DNA of 9,698 bases. Source: Chloroflexota bacterium. GTDB lineage: Bacteria; Chloroflexota; Chloroflexia; JAMDCE01. This document shows, piece after piece, positions 1 through 5,067 of this stretch. Below the pieces are notes generated by a model, which had not been told where the DNA came from, made no database searches, and saw only the letters and a program-made list of their open reading frames with translations. The DNA is taken from positions 1 through 9,698 of the forward strand of contig JAMDCE010000162.1 of NCBI GenBank assembly GCA_023489135.1, written 5' to 3'. Both the position numbers and the translations under genes were made by a program. Numbering within the stretch: the first letter of the stretch is position 1; each line of letters begins with the position of its first letter.

Positions 1-1
1 G

Positions 2-634
2 GCGGACGCGGTCATCGGATTGAAGCCAGACCTCGCCGTCATCACCGGCGATCTCGTCAGCCGGCTTGGCTCCGGCGAGGCAGAGTCGATCGTGCAGGAG
101 CTCTCGAGGCTTTCGGCGCCTCTGGGCGTCTTTGCCATCCTGGGCAACCACGATCACTGGACGGAGGCGGGAGTCGTCGCCGCGGCGATCCGGAGCGCGG
201 GGCTGACGCTGCTGCGGAACGCCAGCGTGCTCATCGAGCGGGCGGGGGAGAGGATCTACATCGCCGGGGTGGACGACATATGGGAAAACAGACACGATCT
301 GCCTTTGGCGCTGAGCGAGGTGCCCGCTGAGGGCTGCGCCATCCTGCTGGCTCACGAGCCGGACTTCGCGGACGAGGCTTCCCTGGACCGGCGCGTCGCG
401 CTGCAGCTCTCCGGGCACAGCCACGGCGGACAGGTGCGCGTTCCCGGTCTTGGACCCCTCCAGTTGCCGTTTCTCGGGCGCAAATACCCCGCGGGTCTGC
501 GCCAGGTGGGTGGTTTGCGCCTCTACACCAACAGAGGTATCGGCACGATCTTCCCACCCCTCCGCTTGAACTGCCGCCCGGAGGTCACGCTATTCGAGCT
601 GACCCGAGGTTATGGGTTAGGGGTTAAGGGTTAG
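2..634 (+). CDS. Metallophosphoesterase, YkuE/YaeI-like (5' end cut by window)
   Basis: This is the C-terminal 210 residues of a calcineurin-like metallophosphoesterase, a two-metal hydrolase of phosphoester or pyrophosphate bonds. The reading frame is open from base 2, so the start and the first metal motif (D-x-H) lie outside the window. A TTG at 20 is only an internal Leu codon. Visible family motifs, numbered from base 2, are TGD (about residues 15-17), GNHD (48-51), AHEPD (117-121) and GHSHGGQ (138-144). These supply the Asp, Asn and His metal ligands. The tail pattern YTNRGIG followed by a Pro-rich stretch and NCRPEVTLFEL is typical of the YkuE/YaeI group, which often acts on lipid or envelope substrates; the substrate here is unknown. 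The last seven codons are encoded by a GGGTTAR tandem repeat, so the native C-terminus was probably slightly different. It converges with the cyclase gene on the other strand. Confidence 0.9.
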   Translation, partial: ADAVIGLKPDLAVITGDLVSRLGSGEAESIVQELSRLSAPLGVFAILGNHDHWTEAGVVAAAIRSAGLTLLRNASVLIERAGERIYIAGVDDIWENRHDLPLALSEVPAEGCAILLAHEPDFADEASLDRRVALQLSGHSHGGQVRVPGLGPLQLPFLGRKYPAGLRQVGGLRLYTNRGIGTIFPPLRLNCRPEVTLFELTRGYGLGVKG

Positions 635-649
635 GGGTTAAGGGTTAGG
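614..649. repeat. Telomere-like GGGTTAG/GGGTTAA tandem repeat
   Basis: Five heptamers alternate exactly between GGGTTAG and GGGTTAA (614-620, 621-627, 628-634, 635-641, 642-648). This makes a 14-bp unit repeated about 2.5 times. The partial unit TTATGG just before it suggests one more decayed copy. Five GGG runs separated by four bases each could form a G-quadruplex on the plus strand. The stop codon of the metallophosphoesterase (632-634) lies inside the array. Confidence 0.9.
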
Positions 650-686
650 TGAGCCGAGGCCCATCCCCCTACCCCATTGCCCTTAA

Positions 687-715
687 TCTCCGCGTTCTCT
701 GCGTCTCTGCGGTGG
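687..715. repeat. Fragment resembling a dispersed CTCTGCG-type intergenic repeat
   Basis: The stretch contains CTCTGCGT followed by CTCTGCGG, a tandem octamer with one change, preceded by CTCCGCGTT. From memory, near-identical phrases are scattered between genes in many environmental bacterial genomes and give recurring spurious peptides of the LRVLCVSAV type. I infer a copy or fragment of that repeat class. It fills the short gap between two converging genes. Function is unknown. Confidence 0.5.
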
Positions 716-726
716 ACGTGGCGGTG

Positions 727-1443
727 TTAGTCGGTCCAGGCGATGGCGCGAATGGGCGAGCCGCTGATGCCCGGTATTTTGAGCGGCAAGGCGGCGAACT
801 TGATCCGCTGGCCTTTGATCTTATCCAGATTGGTCAAACCTTCGATGCAGTAGACGTCGTTCCGCAGTAGGATGGCGTGAGTCGGCCAGTGGGGAGGCGG
901 GGTGTCCAGATCATAATATCGCTTTATGGCGTAACCCTCGTAGATGTACTCGATGCCCCAGGGCTCCATTCCCAAGGCCTTGACCTTTTTGTCCACCAAC
1001 CACTGCGCGGCGTCGTTGGTAACAAAGGCCTGCTCCACATACTCGTCCGGGTTACCCGGTCTCTCTCCAGAGTAGATCAGGACGATGTCTCCCTCCTGGA
1101 TCTCGGGCTTGGCCGCGGCCAGCTCCTCCGCGGTAATGGGCCGGTGGCCTCCGCCTACGCCCATATTGACACAGACGGCTTCGCCGAACAGCCGGGAGAT
1201 GTCCATCGAAGCCAGATCGTCGGTGCCTTCGACGATGTGAACAGGGGCATCGAGGTGGGTGCCGTAATGATCCTGGAAGGTCACCCGGCAGACCATCCCA
1301 TTATCCGTACCCCAATTGCGCAGATATTCGACCTTTAACTCGGAAAGAGCGGGGCTCTCTGCGGCCAGCTTGCCGGCCAGATCAATAATCGTCTCGGGGT
1401 TCATCGTGCGCGTCAAATCGATGATCTTGGGATTCCAGGCCAT
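727..1443 (-). CDS. Cyclase family metal-dependent hydrolase (kynurenine formamidase-like)
   Basis: A 238-residue protein of the cyclase/kynurenine formamidase superfamily (Pfam Cyclase type). The signature H-x-G-T-H-x-D-x-P-x-H is complete as HYGTHLDAPVH at residues 59-69; in the family these residues bind the metal ion(s) that activate water. GDIVLIYSG (118-126) and the C-terminal GSPIRAIA (228-235) are also typical. Members hydrolyse N-formylkynurenine, isatin or other cyclic amides, and the substrate cannot be read from the sequence. Without kynurenine genes nearby I do not call it KynB. The ATG is supported by a strong ribosome binding site, AGGAGGT, seven bases upstream (complement of 1451-1457). 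It lies 197 nt downstream of the flavoprotein gene on the same strand and may be read from that promoter or from a weak one in the gap. Confidence 0.88.
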   Translation of the reverse strand: MAWNPKIIDLTRTMNPETIIDLAGKLAAESPALSELKVEYLRNWGTDNGMVCRVTFQDHYGTHLDAPVHIVEGTDDLASMDISRLFGEAVCVNMGVGGGHRPITAEELAAAKPEIQEGDIVLIYSGERPGNPDEYVEQAFVTNDAAQWLVDKKVKALGMEPWGIEYIYEGYAIKRYYDLDTPPPHWPTHAILLRNDVYCIEGLTNLDKIKGQRIKFAALPLKIPGISGSPIRAIAWTD

Positions 1444-1640
1444 CTTTCTTACCTCCTCATTAGTACGGTGAAGAAATACTCGGACCAGCCGGGTGAAGGG
1501 TCATACTGAGGCCAGCGAAGTCTCTGTCGGCGAGCAGACAGCGACATTATCTTACCGCTGGAGAACACTGGATACAATCTCTACGGTGCACATCTTTTTG
1601 CCGCCGTCTCTGTGCAGCCTGCACACCGGCCTGCCCTGCT
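1444..1640. other. Spacer between flavoprotein and cyclase genes, with repeat debris and a weak promoter candidate
   Basis: No gene is evident. Bases 1498-1526 read as a degenerate form of a dispersed repeat of the type GTCATTCTGAGC...GCGAAG. A perfect six-base inverted repeat, TGTGCA-GCC-TGCACA, sits at 1611-1625 just after the flavoprotein stop, without a T-run on the transcribed strand, so it is not a convincing terminator. On the minus strand, TTGTAT (complement of 1572-1577) and TAAGAT (complement of 1549-1554) are 17 bases apart and could be a weak promoter for the cyclase gene. Confidence 0.4.
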
Positions 1641-2186
1641 CTAGGCCTGCATCCTGGGCATCTCGGAAATCCGGATGGCCAGCGCCTTTGCCGCCTTGAC
1701 GGCATCGTCGCGCTCAAGCGCATCCGGGTCCGCCCCAGTAACACAGAGGGCGCCACCGGCCATAGTCATCTGGTGCATGCGGAAGAATTCCATTATGGAA
1801 TGCTCCGCCATAGCCCCGGCATCTCCTTCACAGGTCACCAACCAGGTGCCGATCTTCCCTTTCAAGCTCGCCGGATAATAGAGAGGGAGGGTGCGATCGA
1901 TGAAGCTCTTGAGACGAGCTGAAACATCGCCAAAGTAAGTGGGCGTCGCCAGCAAAATTACGTCGCTCTCTTTTAGATTGGCCAGAAGTTCGCTCGTATC
2001 GTCCTTGACGGCGCATTCCCCGGTCTTCTTGCAGGAGAAACACCCTCTGCAGTAAGCGAGGTCGTGCTTCTTGAGCTCGATTGACTGGACATCGATGCTC
2101 TCGGGTAACTCGCTACGGAGCAAATCCAGAAGGAGAAAAGTGTTCCCCTTCTTCCGGTGACCTCCGTCGACGATGGTGAGGTTCAT
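1641..2186 (-). CDS. Iron-sulfur flavoprotein / NAD(P)H-dependent FMN reductase-like
   Basis: A 181-residue flavodoxin-fold protein. The N-terminal strand and loop (IVDGGHRKKGNT, residues 5-16) match the FMN phosphate-binding loop, and ATPTYFGDVSARLKSFIDR (80-98) matches the second FMN-contact region. Between them is a compact cysteine cluster, C46-x2-C49-x2-C52-x5-C58. This spacing fits the C-x2-C-x2-C-x4-7-C cluster of archaeal and bacterial iron-sulfur flavoproteins (Isf), which carry a 4Fe-4S centre beside FMN and move electrons in anaerobes, including to O2 or H2O2 detoxification. The ATG has a good ribosome binding site (AAAGGAGA, complement of 2192-2199). A near-consensus promoter lies about 85 bp upstream. 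Electron donor and acceptor are unknown. An NADPH-dependent FMN reductase without a cluster is less likely because all four cysteines are present. Confidence 0.85.
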   Translation of the reverse strand: MNLTIVDGGHRKKGNTFLLLDLLRSELPESIDVQSIELKKHDLAYCRGCFSCKKTGECAVKDDTSELLANLKESDVILLATPTYFGDVSARLKSFIDRTLPLYYPASLKGKIGTWLVTCEGDAGAMAEHSIMEFFRMHQMTMAGGALCVTGADPDALERDDAVKAAKALAIRISEMPRMQA

Positions 2187-2253
2187 TTGGTTCTCCTTTG
2201 TTCTGAGAGAGATGAGGGGAAGTCGAACCGCGTAAAAGAAGGAAGAGCTTGTG

Positions 2254-2266
2254 CTAGCCGAGCTAG
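2254..2266. promoter_or_regulatory. Palindrome at the predicted start site (candidate operator)
   Basis: CTAGC-CGA-GCTAG is a perfect 5+5 inverted repeat with a 3-base centre. It lies directly downstream of the -10 element of the flavoprotein promoter and covers the predicted transcription start. That position is typical of a repressor operator, although an RNA hairpin at the 5' end of the leader would look the same. No regulator gene is nearby. Confidence 0.4.
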
Positions 2267-2270
2267 TTGG

Positions 2271-2299
2271 ATTCTAGTACCGGGGTGGAAGACTGTCAA
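2271..2299 (-). promoter_or_regulatory. Near-consensus sigma-70-type promoter for the flavoprotein gene
   Basis: Read on the minus strand, TTGACA (complement of 2294-2299) is followed by exactly 17 bases and TAGAAT (complement of 2271-2276). That is 6/6 and 5/6 matches to the housekeeping consensus. Transcription would start near 2264, leaving a leader of about 78 nt before the flavoprotein ATG at 2186. Confidence 0.7.
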
Positions 2300-2414
2300 G
2301 CGACTTGCCGCGGTAATTCCAGCACACCGATGAGCACGGCCGAAGCACACCGCGCAGATGAGAATTCATCCGCTCTTCTTCAGGGAAGTCAGCCAAATCG
2401 GAGGATAGATCGGC

Positions 2415-2444
2415 TTGACACTGCGCGATCCATGTGATTAGATA
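2415..2444 (+). promoter_or_regulatory. Weak promoter-like pair in front of the dhaL remnant
   Basis: TTGACA (2415-2420) and TAGATA (2439-2444) are 18 bases apart on the plus strand. The -35 is perfect and the -10 matches only 3/6. Transcription would begin at about 2451, inside the remaining dhaL frame, so it would not give a normal leader. It may be chance or the relic of a control region. Confidence 0.25.
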
Positions 2445-2447
2445 TGA

Positions 2448-2956
2448 TTGAATAGTAACCTCACTATTGCGGAGATTGCAGACAGCCTGCCTCGCGAAGA
2501 CGTCGGCACCAGCTTGATGCGCTGCGGAATGGCCTTCAATGAGGTGGCGTCTTCGACCTTCGGGACCCTGCTGTCCCGAGCGATGATGCAGTGTGGCAAG
2601 GCCGTGCGCGGTAAGGCGACGCTGGATCCGGTCGACGTGGTGGCGATGGGGCGGGCCGCCGTCGAAAGTATTGAGCAAATCGGAAAGGCCCATCGGGGAG
2701 ACAAGACTCTTCTGGACGCTCTTATTCCCGGAGTGGAGGCTCTGGCCGCGGCCTACGTCAGGGACGCGATTTGCCAGCGGCTCTGGCCGAATGCGCCGCC
2801 GCCGCTCAGAAGGGCGCCGAGGAGACCGCCAGTCTCAAATCACAGACCGGCCGGGCCAGTTGGTTCGGCGAGCGGACCCTGGGGCACATAGACCCCGGCG
2901 CTGCGGCCATCGCCGAGATACTCGCCTCAATCGCGAACTTTGCAGGTGAACTATGA
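2448..2956 (+). pseudogene. dhaL: Dihydroxyacetone kinase L subunit (DAK2 domain) remnant: truncated and frameshifted
   Basis: DhaL/DAK2 proteins bind ADP/ATP and phosphorylate dihydroxyacetone or related substrates together with a DhaK subunit. Here the conserved middle is read from about 2448: SSTFGTLLSRAMM, then VESIEQIGKAHRGDKTLLDAL, the family's G-K-A-x2-G-D-K-T-x-L-D-A-L core. The frame then goes astray near 2750-2770. The conserved C-terminal part (AAAAQKGAEETA, GRASWFGERTLGHIDPGA) continues in the -1 frame and stops at 2954-2956. This fits loss of a single base. The N-terminal 60-70 residues, which should contain the Mg/nucleotide-binding G-D-G-D-H-G motif, are absent: all plus frames just upstream of 2448 have stops and show no such motif. 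No dhaK is in the window. The frameshift alone could be a sequencing error; with the missing N-terminus, real decay is more likely. It ends 12 bp from the converging cupin gene. Confidence 0.82.
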
Positions 2957-2968
2957 GAGCCAACGATT

Positions 2969-3325
2969 CTAGGAAGTGACCGCCTCTGGCATATAGTCAG
3001 CGCGAAGTGGGCTGAAGATATCGACCCACACGGCCTCCTTCTCGCTCACGACGCGAGCGGCGTGGGTCTCTCCCGGCTCGAGGCAGTAGAAGCTGCCAGC
3101 ATCCAACCGCATGGTCTGGTCTCCCTTCTCCCCCACCAGAAGCTCGATGGCTCCCTGAATGATGAAGCCCGTCTGCTCGTGCGGGTGGCTGTGCAAGGGA
3201 AAGACCACGCCGGGCTTCTGGCGGTAGTAAACCATCATCACGTTCTGCCCGGCGATGACCTGCCGCTCCACTCCTTCGTAGGGACTACTCCAGGGAATAT
3301 CTTCTGATTTGACGCTGAATCCCAT
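2969..3325 (-). CDS. Single-domain cupin, KdgF-like
   Basis: A 118-residue metal-binding beta-barrel of the cupin superfamily. Motif 1 is G39-x5-H45-x-H47-x3-Q51-x6-G58 (HSHPHEQ) and motif 2 contains PGETH with H88. The four metal ligands would be H45, H47, Q51 and H88, with Gln in place of the usual Glu. Downstream, D102-x-F104-x3-R108 matches, from memory, the active-site pattern of KdgF, which converts unsaturated uronates from pectin or alginate to linear ketouronates. Many uncharacterised cupins share this layout, so the substrate is not established, and no other uronate gene is visible. The start follows the upstream cupin stop by six bases, and that TGA overlaps the ribosome binding site (GTGAGGAGAG, only about 2 nt from the ATG), so the two are translationally coupled. 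Confidence 0.85.
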   Translation of the reverse strand: MGFSVKSEDIPWSSPYEGVERQVIAGQNVMMVYYRQKPGVVFPLHSHPHEQTGFIIQGAIELLVGEKGDQTMRLDAGSFYCLEPGETHAARVVSEKEAVWVDIFSPLRADYMPEAVTS

Positions 3326-3331
3326 CTCTCC

Positions 3332-3688
3332 TCACTTTCGCGACTGGTGCATACTTGGAAGACTACGCGCCTGTCCGACCCGCGCCTTGAGGCCGATCAC
3401 TATGGCTCGCTCAGCTCCCGTGTTTGTAAGCTGGTGCAGACTGCCGCAAGGGGCGTAGCCCAATGAATCGGGACTAACCCTGGCTTTCTCCGACTCCACT
3501 TCCAACTCGACCTCTCCGACCTTAACGATGAAGACCTGATGGGCCGCGTCGTGGGTGTGCCGCGGCGAGGCCTGACCGGGCTCCAGGCAGAGTAGCTCAA
3601 TCTCCAACACGTCGTTTTCCAGGATGATCTTCCGGACCCGTTCGGCCGGCGAAAACTCGATGGCTTCGCCGAAAGGCAATACTCCCAT
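3332..3688 (-). CDS. Single-domain cupin, first gene of a coupled cupin pair
   Basis: A second 118-residue cupin. Motif 1 reads G38-x5-H44-x-H46-x4-Q51-x6-G58 (HTHDAAHQ) and motif 2 reads P80-x-G82-x2-H85, so three His and a Gln are in place to bind a metal. Despite equal length, its sequence differs clearly from the neighbouring cupin, so this is an old duplication or a recruited pair rather than a recent copy. It lacks the D-x-F-x3-R pattern of its partner. The ATG is preceded by GGAG about seven bases upstream. Its leader contains the hairpin cluster at 3748-3993. Function is unknown; small cupins of this kind are often isomerases, lyases or ligand sensors. Confidence 0.83.
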   Translation of the reverse strand: MGVLPFGEAIEFSPAERVRKIILENDVLEIELLCLEPGQASPRHTHDAAHQVFIVKVGEVELEVESEKARVSPDSLGYAPCGSLHQLTNTGAERAIVIGLKARVGQARSLPSMHQSRK

Positions 3689-3747
3689 TTCGTTCTCCAG
3701 AGCGAAAGTTTCAGTTTAATACCAGTTGCCCAAGGAGGCGGCCTTAT

Positions 3748-3993
3748 TGTCGGGACAGATGGTAGAGGCCGGCCTGGGATTACCGTCCCACAGGTTGCCT
3801 CAGAAGAATCTCCCGCAGGTACTCTACTTGACCATCATCTCAACTATGTCGTAACCTGCGGGAGGTCTGGATTCAGTGCTCCCGCGGGTTACCAGGCCTG
3901 CGAGAAGATCGAGTACGTAGAATACCCGCGGGAGACCCTAACCCCCAGAAGGGTTGGTAGGCCTACGTTCGCAAGCCCCTTTGCTTGGCCTAC
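3748..3993. ncRNA. Candidate structured RNA or leader: five consecutive inverted repeats
   Basis: Five inverted repeats follow one another. (1) 3748-3792: TGT-C-GGGAC pairs with GTCCCACA, then GGTA with TACC, around a perfect AGGCCGGCCT centre. (2) 3810-3820 with 3854-3864: a perfect 11-bp stem, CTCCCGCAGGT/ACCTGCGGGAG, loop 33. (3) 3879-3889 with 3924-3934: a perfect 11-bp stem, CTCCCGCGGGT/ACCCGCGGGAG, loop 34. (4) 3940-3944 with 3951-3955: AACCC/GGGTT. (5) 3957-3962 with 3988-3993, plus inner CAAGC (3972-3976) with GCTTG (3983-3987). Stems 2 and 3 differ at one base pair and both sides changed (A-T to G-C), so pairing was kept. The inner arms of stems 2 and 3 can also pair with each other across a 14-nt loop. 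On the minus strand this would be the leader of the cupin genes. It matches no riboswitch class I know. A DNA-level array of protein-binding palindromes is an alternative. Confidence 0.4.
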
Positions 3994-4078
3994 ACCTCAA
4001 AGGACGTCAGACCTGCCTCTATTCTTCGCCCCTAGTCCTTGCCGCTATCAAGATTATGGAACGTCTCTACACGCAGTT

Positions 4079-4106
4079 GGTATATGGCCGGGCCAACCGC
4101 TCACAA
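4079..4106 (-). promoter_or_regulatory. Weak promoter candidate for the cupin pair, with a palindrome in its spacer
   Basis: On the minus strand, TTGTGA (complement of 4101-4106) and TATACC (complement of 4079-4084) are 16 bases apart, 4/6 matches each. The spacer holds TGGCC-G-GGCCA (4085-4095), an 11-bp palindrome. If used, transcription would start near 4072 and give a leader of about 385 nt that includes the whole hairpin cluster. Confidence 0.25.
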
Positions 4107-4155
4107 ATACAGCTATTTGCCCTTGTTTCACGCTGAAATCTTAGAACTGGGTCGA

Positions 4156-5067
4156 TCAGCGATTCCAAGCGGCGTGCTTGTGGCCTACGATCTTTTCCTC
4201 GGTGAGCCTCTTGGTCTCCCCTCCATCAACGCTCACCGCGTAGACCTGTGGCTGCTCGTCGTCGCCGAGCTTGCCCGATACCAGCAGCCATTGCCCATCT
4301 TTGGACCAATCAGGCGTGAGCAGGTCTTTATCTGATCGCAGTTGCTTCTTATTCCGACCATCGACGTCGATCACAAAAAGCTCACCGTACCAGGAGTCGA
4401 ACGCGATCCGCCGGCCATCAGGAGACCAGCTTGGCTCCCAGCTCGAGGCCGCGGTGATCTGCTTGGGCTCGGTCCCGTCGGCCCTGACGATGGTCAACCC
4501 GGCGCCGTCGGGGTTACTGTAAACGATTCGGCCGCCGTCCGGAGACCAGGACGGGCTCGTTCCCCCTTTAGCACTCACCCGCCTTAGGCCGGTGCCATCC
4601 AGGCGCACGACGAAGACCTGGGGATTATTCACGTCAATGGTGGCAAAAGCGATCTGGTCGCCTTTGGGCGACCAGGCCGGGAACTGGCCAGCCATCTGAT
4701 CGGTCACCTGGCGGTCTTCGCTGCCGTCGGCTTTCATTATATGCAGGTATTTCGAATCCCCTTCGCTCGAGTAGACAATGCGCTTTCCGTCGGGTGACCA
4801 GTCTGGAGTGCCCGCCCCGTCCCGCAGTCTGGTCCGGTTGCTCTCGTCGGCGTTCATAACGTAGAGACCCGGCTGCTCCGGGGCCGGGTAGACGTCCACG
4901 GCGATCTGGAAGGCGTCTGGCGACAGAGCCAGGGCGCCGGGGGTTGACTGGCTAGCGGACCCGCTGCCAGACTGTGATGAGGCGCCGGGCAGAGAACAGC
5001 CGGCCAAGAATGAGAGGATGAGGAGAAAAGGCAGGCAGAGGCTGGTCCAGCGCATACTCGATATCAC
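4156..5067 (-). CDS. TolB-like WD40/PD40 beta-propeller lipoprotein
   Basis: A 303-residue (GTG start) secreted lipoprotein. The N-terminus has Arg at residue 6, a hydrophobic segment (9-20) and a lipobox, LAGC (21-24), so Cys24 would be lipidated and the protein anchored outside the cytoplasmic membrane. A Ser/Gly-rich linker (25-45) follows. The rest is a run of TolB-like blades marked by W-S-P-D-G at 90-94, 132-136, 174-178, 214-218 and 254-258, spaced 40-42 residues, with a degenerate first copy at 48-52. Six blades fit a closed propeller. The GTG at 5067 overlaps the gcvPA stop by one base (TAGTG), which favours translational coupling. An ATG four codons later (5055) would give a more standard signal peptide but has no ribosome binding site. 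It is not the Pal-Tol TolB itself: no tol genes are near and the N-terminal TolB domain is missing. The role is unknown; such propellers usually bind proteins or glycans. Confidence 0.85.
   Translation of the reverse strand: MISSMRWTSLCLPFLLILSFLAGCSLPGASSQSGSGSASQSTPGALALSPDAFQIAVDVYPAPEQPGLYVMNADESNRTRLRDGAGTPDWSPDGKRIVYSSEGDSKYLHIMKADGSEDRQVTDQMAGQFPAWSPKGDQIAFATIDVNNPQVFVVRLDGTGLRRVSAKGGTSPSWSPDGGRIVYSNPDGAGLTIVRADGTEPKQITAASSWEPSWSPDGRRIAFDSWYGELFVIDVDGRNKKQLRSDKDLLTPDWSKDGQWLLVSGKLGDDEQPQVYAVSVDGGETKRLTEEKIVGHKHAAWNR

Larger units (their letters stand above)
3689..4155. other. 467-bp gene-free region rich in inverted repeats
   Basis: No convincing coding sequence lies here; open frames in it have no supporting composition, motif or ribosome binding site. 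The region separates the lipoprotein stop (4156) from the cupin pair (start 3688), all on the minus strand. It contains the hairpin cluster at 3748-3993, a weak minus-strand promoter candidate at 4079-4106 and otherwise unrecognised sequence at 3994-4078 and 4107-4155. I see no T-run after any hairpin on either strand that would make a clear intrinsic terminator. Confidence 0.6.

Noticed and set aside
2307..2323. GCCGCGGTAATTCCAGC, identical as I recall it to a universal segment of eukaryotic 18S rRNA
   Set aside because: Only 17 bases match and the flanks do not resemble rRNA on either side, so this is most likely chance and not an rRNA fragment.
3875..3895. Minus-strand TGGTAACCCGCGGGAGC resembles the T-box motif TGGTACCGCGGGAGC, with a competing hairpin downstream
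   Set aside because: It needs a two-base insertion in the core motif. There is no Stem I or specifier loop, no T-run terminator, and the downstream genes are cupins, not synthetase or amino-acid genes.
3810..3934. CRISPR-like array of CTCCCGC repeats
   Set aside because: The four arms alternate in orientation and have uneven spacing (44, 25, 45). There are no unique spacers of constant length and no cas genes.
3940..3955. AACCC/GGGTT hairpin as an intrinsic terminator for the lipoprotein transcript
   Set aside because: The stem has only five pairs and no T-tract follows on the transcribed strand.
4039..4335. Plus-strand frame entering the lipoprotein gene from the gap
   Set aside because: It overlaps the antisense strand of the propeller gene and has no ribosome binding site or recognisable motif; its gap portion looks non-coding.
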